The notes: generated from the sequence alone by a model not told the origin. Numbered from the stretch's first letter, positions 17,673 to 26,965 are shown. The stretch: 64,000 nucleotides of DNA from Pseudomonadota bacterium (GCA_016703895.1 JADJBE010000001.1:311501-375500), one strand, 5' to 3'. A program made the numbers and translations.

Positions 17673-20600
17673 TGGCTGAACTCGACCAGCGCGGCCTTGC
17701 GCTCGGCTTCTCCGGACGGCTTGCGCAGTTCTTTCTGCACAATACCTTGACGCCGCTATTGGCAATCGCGGCGCTATTGCTCGGCATCTTCGCAGTCCTC
17801 GTCACGCCGCGCGAGGAAGAGCCGCAGATCGATGTCACCTTTGCGAACATATTCGTGCCGTTTCCGGGCGCTTCGTCGGCGCAGCTGGAAACCCTGGTCG
17901 CATCACCGATGGAGCAGGTGTTAGGCGAAATAGAAGGCGTCAAACACATCTATTCTGTCTCCAAGCCCGGCATCGCTGTGCTAACCGTGCAATTCGAGGT
18001 GGGCGAGAAACGCAACGAGGCGATAGTAAGGCTATACAATGCCATCTATTCCAACCAGGACTGGCGCCCACCGGGCTTGGGTGTGTTGCAACCGCTCGTC
18101 AAGCCGGGCGGCATTGATGACGTGCCGATTCTCGCGCTGACCTTGTGGACCCGCGATGTAGCACGCGGCGCGTGGGAGCTCGGCAAAGTGGCTCGGTCGA
18201 TAGAGACGGAGATCAAGCGCGTACCCGGCACGCGCGACGTCGAAGTGATCGGCAGTCCTGACAACGTCGTGCACGTGGAGCTCGATGCCGTGCGTCTCTC
18301 GGGTCATGGCCTGACCGTCACCGAGATAGCCGCTGCATTGAGCAGCTCGAATCTCGTCCAGCAGGCTGGCAGCTTGGTGAGCGACGGGCGCACTACGCCC
18401 GTCCAAGCGGGGACTTTCCTTGCTGGTCGTGACGCGGTGGCGGGCTTGGTCGTCGGCGTTGCTGATGGCAAACCCATCTACCTGGAAGACGTTGCGACCA
18501 TTGCGGCAGCACCCGATCAGCCCGAAAGCTATGTGTCGTTCGGCGCGGGCGCCGCGTGGACCGGCCAAGGCGGGCCCATCGCGCAGTCACCAGCGGTCAC
18601 CATCGCGGTCTCGAAGAAGCCTGGCGAGAACGCCAGTGACGTGGCGACCGAGGTACTGCGGCGGGCCGAGTTGCTGCGGGGCACCTATATACCGGATGGC
18701 ATCGAGCTGACCGTGACTCGCAACTATGGCGAGACAGCCAATGACAAAGCGCAGAAACTGATTCAGAAACTGCTTTTTGCCACTGCATCGGTCGTCCTGC
18801 TAGTCATCCTCACGATGGGCAGCCGCGAGGCGCTGGTCGTCGGTACGGCGGTTATCGTCACGCTCGCAGCGACGCTATTCGCCTCTTGGGCGTGGGGCTT
18901 TACCATCAATCGCGTCTCGCTGTTCGCCCTCATTTTCTCGATCGGCATCCTGGTCGACGACGCGATCGTGATCGTCGAGAACATCCATCGACACAATCAA
19001 CTTGGTCGCAGTACGCTGGCCGACATCATCCCGCGCGCAGTCGATGAAGTCGGCGGCCCGACCATACTCGCCACATTCACGGTGATCGCCGCACTGCTGC
19101 CGATGGCCTTCGTGAGTGGCCTGATGGGGCCCTACATGAGCCCGATTCCCATCAACTCCAGCATGGGCATGTTGATCTCGTTGGTGATCGCGCTCGTGTT
19201 CACGCCCTGGATGTGCCGCAAGTTATTAGCTCATGGGCACGCTGATCAGGCACAGAAGGGCGCGACCGATGCAACGCCATCGCGCATGACTCAACTGTTC
19301 GAGCGCACCGTCAGGCCTTTCCTCGCAGGTCCCGGTGGGCGCACGCGGCGCCACAAACTCTACTGGGCGATTCTTGCCGCGATCGCGATTGCGGTGGGTT
19401 TAGCTGTGGTCAAGCTGGTCGTGATGAAGATGCTGCCGTTTGACAACAAGTCGGAGTTCCAGATCGTACTCAATATGCCTGAGGGCACGCCCGTCGAAGC
19501 GACAGCCAGGGTGCTCGACGAACTGGCGAGCGTTATCGAAACCGTCCCGGAAGTCACTGACTACCAGGTCTACGCCGGCACCGCCGCCCCGATCAACTTC
19601 AATGGGCTGGTCCGTCAGTACTATCTGCGCCAGTCGCCCGAGTTTGGGGACATACAAGTCAACCTGCTCAACAAGCACGACCGCGACCGCCAAAGCCATG
19701 ACATTGCGCTCGACGTGCGCGCGCAGTTAGCCGCAATCGGCGCGCGTTACAACGCGTCAGTGCAGGTCGTCGAAGTACCACCGGGTCCACCGGTGCAGGC
19801 GCCGATCGTCGCTGAGGTATACGGGTCGCGCTATGCGGAGCAGCAGCAGTTCGCACGCCAGCTGCGCACCGTGTTCGACACGACGGTTGACATTGTCGAT
19901 GTCGACGACAGCCTCGAGTCGACGGTTCCGCGCCTCGTCGTGACGGTCGACCAGCAGAAGGCAGCGCTGTTGGGCGTGTCGCAGACCCAGGTCACGGAGG
20001 TTCTCGCGACGGCGCTGTCGGGCCGCGATGTCACGTTCATTCATTCGGGTCGCGAGCGCGAGCCGATTCCCGTGCGCCTCGAGCTACCCGTCGCCAGCAA
20101 GTCCCAGATCGAGGATCTGTTGCAGCTCAAACTGCGCGCGCAAAGTGGCGCGGCGATCCCGATCGGGGAAGTTGTCACTGTACAGGAGTCGACCTGGGAT
20201 GCGGCGATCTACCATAAGGACCTGTTGCCCGTTGTCTACGTGACCGGCGATATGGCCGGGCCACTCGACAGCCCGCTCTACGGCATGTTCGACATGGTAG
20301 GCCAGCTCGATCAGCTTCCCGTGACACAACACTTCATCGCCCCGCCGGATGATCCGAACGAACTGGCCGTCAAATGGGACGGCGAGTGGCAAATCACTTA
20401 CGAGACGTTTCGCGATATGGGCTTGGCGTATGCCGTCGGTCTGGTATTGATCTACCTGCTCGTGGTCGCGCAGTTCGGCTCCTATTTTGTACCGCTCATC
20501 ATCATGGCGCCGATTCCGCTCACCATCATCGGCGTGATGCCAGGGCATGCACTGCTTGGCGCGCAGTTCACGGCCACCTCGATGATTGGGATGATCGCGC

Positions 20601-20905
20601 TCGCTGGCATCATTGTCCGTAACTCCATCCTGTTAGTCGACTTCATCAACATGGAGATCGCGGCGGGCAGTACGCTCGAGGATGCCGTCGTCAAGGCCGG
20701 TGCAGTTCGCGCCAAACCAATCGTGCTGACGGCACTCGCCGCCATGATCGGCGCGTTTTTCATCCTCGACGATCCGATCTTCAATGGTCTTGCCGTGGCT
20801 TTGATCTTCGGCATCTTCGTATCGACTTTGCTGCCGCTCATTGTCATACCTATCCTCTACTGCGCCTATCTGATTAGACGGCCACCACCCGTTGCCGCCA
20901 CATAG
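17672..20905 (+). CDS. RND efflux pump permease (AcrB-like)
   Basis: 1077 residues, with 12 predicted membrane helices in two halves and two large periplasmic loops. The proton-relay segment GILVDDAIVIVENIHRH in helix 4 and the second-half signature GIIVRNSILLVDFIN are intact. The start codon overlaps the adaptor stop by 1 nt. It lies inside the DUF2892-adaptor-pump-SQR-TolC operon and so is presumably induced by sulfane sulfur. Nothing in the sequence tells the substrate. Confidence 0.92.
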   Translation: MAELDQRGLALGFSGRLAQFFLHNTLTPLLAIAALLLGIFAVLVTPREEEPQIDVTFANIFVPFPGASSAQLETLVASPMEQVLGEIEGVKHIYSVSKPGIAVLTVQFEVGEKRNEAIVRLYNAIYSNQDWRPPGLGVLQPLVKPGGIDDVPILALTLWTRDVARGAWELGKVARSIETEIKRVPGTRDVEVIGSPDNVVHVELDAVRLSGHGLTVTEIAAALSSSNLVQQAGSLVSDGRTTPVQAGTFLAGRDAVAGLVVGVADGKPIYLEDVATIAAAPDQPESYVSFGAGAAWTGQGGPIAQSPAVTIAVSKKPGENASDVATEVLRRAELLRGTYIPDGIELTVTRNYGETANDKAQKLIQKLLFATASVVLLVILTMGSREALVVGTAVIVTLAATLFASWAWGFTINRVSLFALIFSIGILVDDAIVIVENIHRHNQLGRSTLADIIPRAVDEVGGPTILATFTVIAALLPMAFVSGLMGPYMSPIPINSSMGMLISLVIALVFTPWMCRKLLAHGHADQAQKGATDATPSRMTQLFERTVRPFLAGPGGRTRRHKLYWAILAAIAIAVGLAVVKLVVMKMLPFDNKSEFQIVLNMPEGTPVEATARVLDELASVIETVPEVTDYQVYAGTAAPINFNGLVRQYYLRQSPEFGDIQVNLLNKHDRDRQSHDIALDVRAQLAAIGARYNASVQVVEVPPGPPVQAPIVAEVYGSRYAEQQQFARQLRTVFDTTVDIVDVDDSLESTVPRLVVTVDQQKAALLGVSQTQVTEVLATALSGRDVTFIHSGREREPIPVRLELPVASKSQIEDLLQLKLRAQSGAAIPIGEVVTVQESTWDAAIYHKDLLPVVYVTGDMAGPLDSPLYGMFDMVGQLDQLPVTQHFIAPPDDPNELAVKWDGEWQITYETFRDMGLAYAVGLVLIYLLVVAQFGSYFVPLIIMAPIPLTIIGVMPGHALLGAQFTATSMIGMIALAGIIVRNSILLVDFINMEIAAGSTLEDAVVKAGAVRAKPIVLTALAAMIGAFFILDDPIFNGLAVALIFGIFVSTLLPLIVIPILYCAYLIRRPPPVAAT

Positions 20906-20923
20906 CCACCAAGGAGAACTCTC

Positions 20924-22207
20924 ATGGCTCACATCGCAATCGTTGGTGCCGGCATTGGCGGCGTGCCGAGTGCATATGAATTACGCAAGATGCTCGGCAA
21001 AGACCATCGGGTCACGTTGATTGGTGCAACGCCCTACTTCGAGTTCACGCCATCGAATCCATGGGTTGCCGTGGGCTGGCGTGATGTCGAGAAGACCCGC
21101 GTCGAGCTGCGCGAGCCGCTCGAGTCCAAGGGGATCGAATGGCGGGCCGGCAAAGTGACCGCGATCGATGCTCCCGGCAATACACTTACAATCGACGGTA
21201 AAGATACGCTAGCTTACGACTATCTGATCATCACCACCGGCCCGCGACTTGCTTTTGACGAAGTACCGGGCCTCGGGCCGGAGGGCGGCTACACGCAGTC
21301 AATCTGCACGCACGCACACTCGCTCACGGCCTGGAATGCCTACGAGAAGTTCCTCGAGAACCCCGGCCCGATCGTCGTCGGCGCCGTACAGGGTGCGAGC
21401 TGCTTCGGGCCCGCCTACGAATTCGCCATGATCGTCGACGCCGACCTGCGCAAACGCAAACTACGCGACCGCGTCCCCATCACCTATGTAACGAGCGAGC
21501 CTTACATTGGGCATATGGGTCTGGGTGGCGTTGGCGACAGCAAAGGGCTGATGGAATCCGAACTGCGTCAACGGCATATCAAGTGGATCACCAACGCCAA
21601 GGTCAGCAACATCGACGCAGCGGAAATGACCATCAACGAGTGTGACGATTACGGCAAGCCGAAGAAAGAACACAAACTACCGTTTCACTACGCGATGCTG
21701 CTGCCGGCGTTCAAAGGCGTCGATGCCGTTGCCGGCGTCCCGGAGCTATGCAACCCGCGCGGCTTTGTCTTGATCGATGAGCACCAGCGGTCCAAGAAAT
21801 ACCCTAACATTTTCTCCGCTGGTGTTTGCGTTGCCATTCCGCCCGTGGAAGCGACGCCAGTCGCCACCGGTGCACCCAAGACCGGCTACATGATCGAGTC
21901 TATGGTTAGCGCCATCTGCGAGAACATCGCGGCGGAGATTGCGGGCAAGCCAGCGACGGCGCGCGCCACCTGGAACGCGATCTGCATCGCCGACTTCGGT
22001 GACACGGGCGCGGCATTCGTCGCGCTGCCGCAGATACCGCCACGCAACGTCACCTGGGCCAAGCAAGGCAAGTGGGCGCATCTGGCCAAGATCGCCTTCG
22101 AGAAGTACTTCCTGCGCAAGGTGCGCACCGGCTCGATCGCGCCGGTTTATGAGAAGTACGTGCTCAAGGTGCTCGGTATCGTCTCGCTCAAGGAAGTTCA
22201 CAAGTGA
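20924..22207 (+). CDS. sqr: Sulfide:quinone oxidoreductase
   Basis: 427 residues. An FAD-binding GAGIGGVPSAYEL motif at the N-terminus leads a two-Rossmann flavoprotein ending in a C-terminal membrane-association region. The three catalytic cysteines of the Acidithiobacillus-type enzyme are present at almost the same numbers: Cys128 (QSICTHAH), Cys160 (GASCFGPAYEF) and Cys354 (NAICIADFG). It oxidises sulfide to sulfane sulfur/polysulfide and passes electrons to ubiquinone at the inner membrane. Strong AAGGAG at 20911-20916. It is the regulon's sulfide-removing step; the product would feed the persulfide dioxygenase. Confidence 0.93.
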   Translation: MAHIAIVGAGIGGVPSAYELRKMLGKDHRVTLIGATPYFEFTPSNPWVAVGWRDVEKTRVELREPLESKGIEWRAGKVTAIDAPGNTLTIDGKDTLAYDYLIITTGPRLAFDEVPGLGPEGGYTQSICTHAHSLTAWNAYEKFLENPGPIVVGAVQGASCFGPAYEFAMIVDADLRKRKLRDRVPITYVTSEPYIGHMGLGGVGDSKGLMESELRQRHIKWITNAKVSNIDAAEMTINECDDYGKPKKEHKLPFHYAMLLPAFKGVDAVAGVPELCNPRGFVLIDEHQRSKKYPNIFSAGVCVAIPPVEATPVATGAPKTGYMIESMVSAICENIAAEIAGKPATARATWNAICIADFGDTGAAFVALPQIPPRNVTWAKQGKWAHLAKIAFEKYFLRKVRTGSIAPVYEKYVLKVLGIVSLKEVHK

Positions 22208-23532
22208 CAGGACGGGCGCAGCGACCAGCCGGCATCCGGTATCTGTGGTGCGCGGCGCTGCTGACGCCGCTCGCCGCAATCGCTGCACCCGAGTCGCTCG
22301 AACAGGCGTGGGCACGCGCGATTGCTAACGACCCAGCCTTAGCCGCCGTCGTGGCTGACGCGGCGGCGGCGGCCGCGGACGAACGCGCTGCTCGCGCAGC
22401 GCGCTGGCCCAAGCTGGACACAGGGGCCACCTATACGCGCTACGCAGATGCGCCAGCCCTCGATGTCACCACGCCCACATTCAGCTTTCAGTCGCCGCGC
22501 GTCTTCGACAACGACGACACAGTGATGGCCTTTGCGCAGGTGACGCAACCCCTGTATGCCGGTGGCAGTATCACCGCGGGTATCCGCGCTGCAAGTGAGG
22601 CGGCTCGCGGTGCGACCGCCGAACAGGCGCGCGCGGTTGCCGATCTAAAGCTCGAAGTCGCCCGCAATTACATCGCGGTGCTGCGCGCCGAGCGGGGGCT
22701 GGCCGCTGCTGAGGCGAGCGCCGCAAGCCTGCGCTCCCAAGTGAATGACGTTCAGGTGATGGTCGAAGCACAGTCCGTAGCGCAGAGCGACCTATTAGCC
22801 GCAAAAGTCTCGCTGGCAAATGCTGAGCAGCAGCGGTTGCGTGCCGAGAATGGCCTGCGCCTCGCGCAGGTCGCGTACAACCGCAAGGTCGGTGCGCCGG
22901 CCGCTGAGGTGCCGACACTCGACCAGCAGCTCAATGGCAGTGTCGCGGCAAGCAGCAGCTTGGTAACCGAGCCGGTCGAGGCGCTGGTCGAGCGGGCATC
23001 GGTCACTCGCAGTGAGGTGACGGGGCTGAAGGCGCAGTCCGACGCACTCGCTGCCCGCGCGCGCGCTGCATGGGGCCGTCAGTTGCCACAGGTGGCGCTG
23101 GTTGGCGGCTACAACCATCTCGAGACCACCATCCTGGATCGCGAGGACTTCACCTCCATCGGTGTCGGCGTCAAGTGGAACCTGTTCGACGGCGGTGAGG
23201 CGCGCAACCAGGCGGCCTCGCTGCGCCGCGCGAGCCAGGCCACTTCGCATCGCCTTGATGATCTCAAGAACGGTATCGAGTATCAGGTGCGCGCCGCCTG
23301 GCTCGGCGTTCGCGAAGCCGACGCGCGCGTGACCGTGACTCGCACGGCTGTGGCTGAGAGCGAGGAGAACCTGCGCCTCAGTCGCGAACTCTATGGCGCG
23401 GGCCTGGCCAACAATACGCAAGTGCTGGAAGCCGTGGCGCTGCGCATCGCCGCGACCAACAACACGAGCGACGCCGAGCTTGATGCCGCGCTGGCGCGGC
23501 TCGAATTGCAGCGCGCTGTCGGCGAGCTTTGA
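22204..23532 (+). CDS. TolC-like outer-membrane efflux channel
   Basis: 442 residues. A signal peptide (LLTPLAAIAAPE) precedes two repeated OEP domains with long helices (VADLKLEVARNYIAVLRAER in the first, EYQVRAAWLGVREADARV in the second). The GTG start overlaps the sqr stop (GTGA), so the gene is translationally coupled to sqr. It completes the tripartite pump begun by the adaptor and RND genes, although sqr is inserted between them. Confidence 0.9.
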   Translation: MTGRAQRPAGIRYLWCAALLTPLAAIAAPESLEQAWARAIANDPALAAVVADAAAAAADERAARAARWPKLDTGATYTRYADAPALDVTTPTFSFQSPRVFDNDDTVMAFAQVTQPLYAGGSITAGIRAASEAARGATAEQARAVADLKLEVARNYIAVLRAERGLAAAEASAASLRSQVNDVQVMVEAQSVAQSDLLAAKVSLANAEQQRLRAENGLRLAQVAYNRKVGAPAAEVPTLDQQLNGSVAASSSLVTEPVEALVERASVTRSEVTGLKAQSDALAARARAAWGRQLPQVALVGGYNHLETTILDREDFTSIGVGVKWNLFDGGEARNQAASLRRASQATSHRLDDLKNGIEYQVRAAWLGVREADARVTVTRTAVAESEENLRLSRELYGAGLANNTQVLEAVALRIAATNNTSDAELDAALARLELQRAVGEL

Positions 23533-23551
23533 GTCGGCGTACCATGCGCTC

Positions 23552-23932
23552 ATGCCAAACAACAGCCGCCGCTTCCTCTTGATAGCCGCCGTATCGCTCG
23601 CGCTGGCAACCGCACTCGGCGCGTTCGGTACCCATGCGCTGACGCCACGACTATCGGCCGACCGTTTGAAGTCGTTCGAGACTGCGGTCATGTACCAGTT
23701 CTTCCACTCGCTCGGCTTGTTCGGTATTGCACTGTTGCTACGGGAAGCAGCGTCCAAACTGCTGCAGAACGCGGCCTGGGTGCTGATCGTCGGCATGGTC
23801 ATCTTCAGCGGCAGCATCTACCTACTGACTTTCGGCGCGCCTCGCGCGGTGATCATGCTGGCACCCGTCGGCGGCTCGCTGCTGATGCTGGCCTGGATAC
23901 TGGTCGCCGTCGCGATCGCACGGCACAGGTAG
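23552..23932 (+). CDS. DUF423 small membrane protein (YgdD-like)
   Basis: 126 residues with four hydrophobic helices. The family hallmarks ALGAFGTHAL near the N-terminus and MYQFFHSLGLF are present, as is the final VGGSLLMLAWI helix. It starts 20 bp after the channel gene and may be read through from the sulfide operon. Function unknown. Confidence 0.85.
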   Translation: MPNNSRRFLLIAAVSLALATALGAFGTHALTPRLSADRLKSFETAVMYQFFHSLGLFGIALLLREAASKLLQNAAWVLIVGMVIFSGSIYLLTFGAPRAVIMLAPVGGSLLMLAWILVAVAIARHR

Positions 23933-23935
23933 CGG

Positions 23936-24829
23936 CTACGTCGGCGGCCGGCCGATCACCTCGAGCGGAATTTTCAGATAGACGATGCCATTGTCCGCCG
24001 CGGGCGGTAGGCGCCCGGCCGCGATATTGAGCTGCACCGCCGGAATGATTAGTTGCGGCGCGGCCAATTTCCGATCACGCGTCTGACGCAACTCGACGAA
24101 CTGCTCGCGCGTGGTATTGGCTCGACAGTGAATGTTGGTCGTACGAGAAACGGCTACCGTCACGTGCTCGATGGGTTCGCTGCCCTCCGCTGGGTAGTCG
24201 TGACAAAAGTGCAGCAGCGTATCGTCCGCCAGCAGATGTAGCGCCTGGATGGAGCCATAGAGCTGCGCCGCATCGCCACCCGGGAAATCGCAACGCGCCG
24301 TGCCATAGTTAGGCGGGAACAGCGTATCGCCAATAAAGGCGTGCCGCCCAACGAGGTAGGTGAGGCTGTCGGGCGTATGGCCTGGTGTCGCTAACACCTC
24401 GCATTGCAGCTCCCCCAGCTTGAACTGCTCGCCACCATGCCATAGATGGTCGAACTGCGAACCGTCTTTGGCAAACTCCGGCGGGAGGTCGAACACTCGC
24501 GCAAATGTCTTCTGCACGTCTCGAATGCCTTCACCAATCCCAATCTTGCCGCCCAGGGCCTTTTGCAACAACGGCGCTGCCGACACATGGTCGGCATGGG
24601 CGTGTGTCTCCAGTATCCACTCCAGCGTCAGTTTCTCGTCGCGAAAGACAGCGCGCAATTGATCAGCGGACAGCGCACTGAAACGCGCCGACTTTGGCTC
24701 GTAATCCTGCACTGGATCGATGATTGCGGCGCGACGAGTGCGCGGGCAGGCAACGATATGGGTAAACGTGGAGGTCGCTGCATCGAAGAAGTGCCACAAG
24801 AGGGGTTCGGGTGCGGTGCGTTGTTTCAT
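23936..24829 (-). CDS. blh: Persulfide dioxygenase-type metallo-beta-lactamase fold protein (ETHE1/Blh)
   Basis: 297 residues. The metal motif THAHADH is followed by TPGHTPDSLTYLVG, IGDTLF and the late His in HFCHDYP, the layout of ETHE1/Blh. These iron enzymes oxidise glutathione persulfide to sulfite. Its promoter carries the second ArsR operator, and the sulfite it makes would be exported by TauE/SafE encoded divergently. The TATAAT on this strand ends only 6 bp before the ATG, so the transcript may be leaderless. Symbol by analogy with the Xylella BigR operon. Confidence 0.88.
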   Translation of the reverse strand: MKQRTAPEPLLWHFFDAATSTFTHIVACPRTRRAAIIDPVQDYEPKSARFSALSADQLRAVFRDEKLTLEWILETHAHADHVSAAPLLQKALGGKIGIGEGIRDVQKTFARVFDLPPEFAKDGSQFDHLWHGGEQFKLGELQCEVLATPGHTPDSLTYLVGRHAFIGDTLFPPNYGTARCDFPGGDAAQLYGSIQALHLLADDTLLHFCHDYPAEGSEPIEHVTVAVSRTTNIHCRANTTREQFVELRQTRDRKLAAPQLIIPAVQLNIAAGRLPPAADNGIVYLKIPLEVIGRPPT

Positions 24830-24840
24830 TTTTTCATTAT

Positions 24841-24856
24841 ATTAGCTTTTTCTAAT
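24841..24856. promoter_or_regulatory. Operator ATTAG-N6-CTAAT (second copy), between blh and tauE
   Basis: ATTAG at 24841-24845 and CTAAT at 24852-24856, the same 16-bp inverted repeat as upstream of DUF2892. On the minus strand CTAAT runs directly into TATAATG (24841-24836), exactly as in the first copy. The repressor could therefore control blh and probably tauE as well. Confidence 0.8.
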
Positions 24857-24882
24857 CTAGCGACTACGTATATACTGCAAAC

Positions 24883-25665
24883 ATGAGTCTGCCCCTACTT
24901 GCCTGGCCCGGCGCGCTCGCGATCGGCTTGTCTTTAGGGCTGCTTGGCTCGGGCGGATCCATACTCACCGTACCGGTACTCGTCTACCTCGTCGGGCAGG
25001 ACGAGAAGCAGGCCGTCGCCGGTTCTTTGCTGGTAGTGGGACTCATCGCGCTCGCCAGCGCGCTCGGTTATCTGCGGCGACGCGAGCTGGACGTTCGCGC
25101 GGTGCTGGCGTTTGGCATTCCCGGCATGGCGGGAACCTGGGCCGGCGCGTGGTCCAGCGCTTTCATCCCAGGGGCTGCGCAACTCGCGCTGTTCGCGCTC
25201 GTGATGGCTGCAGCGGCGACATTCATGCTGAGCAGTCGCGCGGGAAATTCGGCGGACGCCCGTGCGCAAGGCGAAGTTCGTGGCACGCTCCTCAAGCAAG
25301 TGGCTGCTGGGTTAAGCGTGGGAATTGTCACCGGCCTCGTCGGCGTCGGCGGTGGATTTCTCATCGTACCAGCGTTAGTCGGCGTCACGCGCCTGGACCT
25401 GCATCGGGCGATCGGCACTTCACTCGCGATCATCACGCTCAATTGCGCGGTCGGCTTCGCGCAGCATGTGAGCCATCTCAGCGGCCGGCTGGATTGGAGC
25501 ACGCTGACAATTGTCACGCTCATCGGTGTCGTCGGCAGTCTGTTGGGACAGCACCTGGCCGACCGCTTGCCGCAAACAACTTTGCGCAAGATCTTCGCCG
25601 TCGCCTTGATTCTGCTGGCAACTGCAATTTTGATCGAATCGGCTCCGCGAGCTCTGCACGCCTGA
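24883..25665 (+). CDS. Sulfite exporter, TauE/SafE family
   Basis: 260 residues and about eight membrane helices, with the duplicated TauE/SafE half-motifs: GLLGSGGSILTVPVLVYL in the first half and GLVGVGGGFLIVPALV in the second. It would export sulfite or a related sulfur oxyanion made by the persulfide dioxygenase. Divergent from blh across the shared operator. Confidence 0.9.
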   Translation: MSLPLLAWPGALAIGLSLGLLGSGGSILTVPVLVYLVGQDEKQAVAGSLLVVGLIALASALGYLRRRELDVRAVLAFGIPGMAGTWAGAWSSAFIPGAAQLALFALVMAAAATFMLSSRAGNSADARAQGEVRGTLLKQVAAGLSVGIVTGLVGVGGGFLIVPALVGVTRLDLHRAIGTSLAIITLNCAVGFAQHVSHLSGRLDWSTLTIVTLIGVVGSLLGQHLADRLPQTTLRKIFAVALILLATAILIESAPRALHA

Positions 25666-25691
25666 TCGAGCGCGCCGCTACAATACCCAGC

Positions 25692-26798
25692 ATGAATATC
25701 TGGACGCTGAACGCCGGCAGTTCTTCCGTGAAGCTCGGTATCTTTGAGCCGAGCGCTGCTTCCAGCGCAGCGCAGCGCTGTGTCTTACGGAGGCGGGTGA
25801 CCCTGCTACCGGCCGGTGAGGCAGCGACTCTGGCGTATTTGCGCGCCGAGCATGCCGGATACCCGCCAAATGTGATCGCGCATCGAGTCGTGCACGGCGG
25901 ACATAGCTTGAGCAAACCTTGTGTCATTGATCCGGCGGCCCGCCGTGCGATCGAAGCCGCCGCGTCCTTCGCGCCGCTGCACAATCCCGTGGCGCTGCGC
26001 TGGATCGATGCCTGCCAATCTGTCTGGGGCAACGAGCTACGCCAGATAGCCGTCTTCGATACCGCGTTTTTCGCGCAGCTTCCGGAAGCCGCTTGGCGCT
26101 ATGCGTTGCCGACCGCGCTGGCGGACGAGCATCATTTGCGCCGCTACGGCTTTCACGGCATCGCGCACGCCAATATGTACAAGCAGTTCTCGGCATTGCG
26201 GCCGGACCTCGAGCACGGCGGCCGCCTCGTCACGCTGCAGTTAGGCGGCGGCTGTTCGGCGGCGGCAATACTCAACGGTGTACCCCAAGATACTTCGATG
26301 GGATTCTCGCCGCTCGAAGGCCTCGTAATGGCCACCCGCGCCGGCGACATCGATGCTGGCTTGTTAGTTCACCTGCAACGCACGCTGGGCTACGACGCGG
26401 CGGCCGTGGAATCGCTACTAGTGCGCGAGTCAGGCTTGCTCGGTCTATCCGGCACCTCATCCAGCGCCGGCGACTTGCTCACCGCCGATACGCCCGCGTC
26501 ACGACTCGCTCTCGACATCTATTGCCGGCGAGTCGCCAAGTATGTCGCCGCGTATGCGTCGGTACTCGGCGGGCTCGACGCCATCGGCTTCGGCGGTGGC
26601 GTCGGTGAGAACGTGCCCGCCGTCCGTAAGTCGATCCTCGAGCGACTCGCGTTTCTGGGCGTCCAGGTTGACGATGCGCGCAACCTGGCCGGCGGCAAGA
26701 TCAGCAGCGACTCAAGCAGAATAGATTGCCGGGTGTTAGCGGTAGATGAGGAGTCGGAGCTGGCTGCAGCTGCGTGGAATCTGGCTGCAGGACAGTAG
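25692..26798 (+). CDS. Acetate kinase-like (acetate/propionate family kinase)
   Basis: 368 residues, shorter than the usual about 400. ASKHA-fold motifs are in order: LNAGSSSVKLGIF, HRVVHGG, FDTAFF (catalytic Asp), RYGFHGIAH, DTSMGFSPLEGLVMATRAGD (catalytic Arg) and a C-terminal DEESELAAA adenine-site helix. The normally HLGNG phosphate loop reads LQLGGG, so the conserved His and Asn are replaced. That makes it a divergent member which may differ in substrate or rate. The start is the ATG at 25692; longer upstream in-frame sequence overlaps tauE and is not used. Confidence 0.85.
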   Translation: MNIWTLNAGSSSVKLGIFEPSAASSAAQRCVLRRRVTLLPAGEAATLAYLRAEHAGYPPNVIAHRVVHGGHSLSKPCVIDPAARRAIEAAASFAPLHNPVALRWIDACQSVWGNELRQIAVFDTAFFAQLPEAAWRYALPTALADEHHLRRYGFHGIAHANMYKQFSALRPDLEHGGRLVTLQLGGGCSAAAILNGVPQDTSMGFSPLEGLVMATRAGDIDAGLLVHLQRTLGYDAAAVESLLVRESGLLGLSGTSSSAGDLLTADTPASRLALDIYCRRVAKYVAAYASVLGGLDAIGFGGGVGENVPAVRKSILERLAFLGVQVDDARNLAGGKISSDSSRIDCRVLAVDEESELAAAAWNLAAGQ

Positions 26799-26911
26799 CT
26801 GCTTGTCCTCGGATTCTTTGGCCGCTCTGCTGAACGGACTACGGGTCGCAGCGATGAGATCGGAGCCCAGACATTCGACAAGAATTCGCGGCAAGTCCCT
26901 TAAAACGGCTG

Positions 26912-26939
26912 TTGACGCTGTAGGCCGCAAGCGTATAGT
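26912..26939 (+). promoter_or_regulatory. Sigma70-type promoter of the RHH-PIN gene
   Basis: TTGACG at 26912-26917 and TATAGT at 26934-26939 are separated by 16 bp. The large palindrome begins at the last base of the -10, fitting autorepression. Confidence 0.65.
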
Positions 26940-26965
26940 CTATTGTTGAATAGTTCAACAATAGA
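26939..26965. promoter_or_regulatory. Perfect 27-bp palindrome, operator of the RHH-PIN toxin-antitoxin gene
   Basis: Twelve-base arms (TCTATTGTTGAA and its exact complement) surround TAG. It ends 8 bp before the GTG start and sits directly downstream of the -10. This is the classic place for an autoregulatory ribbon-helix-helix antitoxin to bind. Confidence 0.75.

Noticed and set aside
25149..25691. Long N-terminal extension of the acetate kinase frame, overlapping tauE
   Set aside because: The extension is the shadow frame of the exporter gene, while the kinase begins with its normal NAGSSSVKL segment at 25692.
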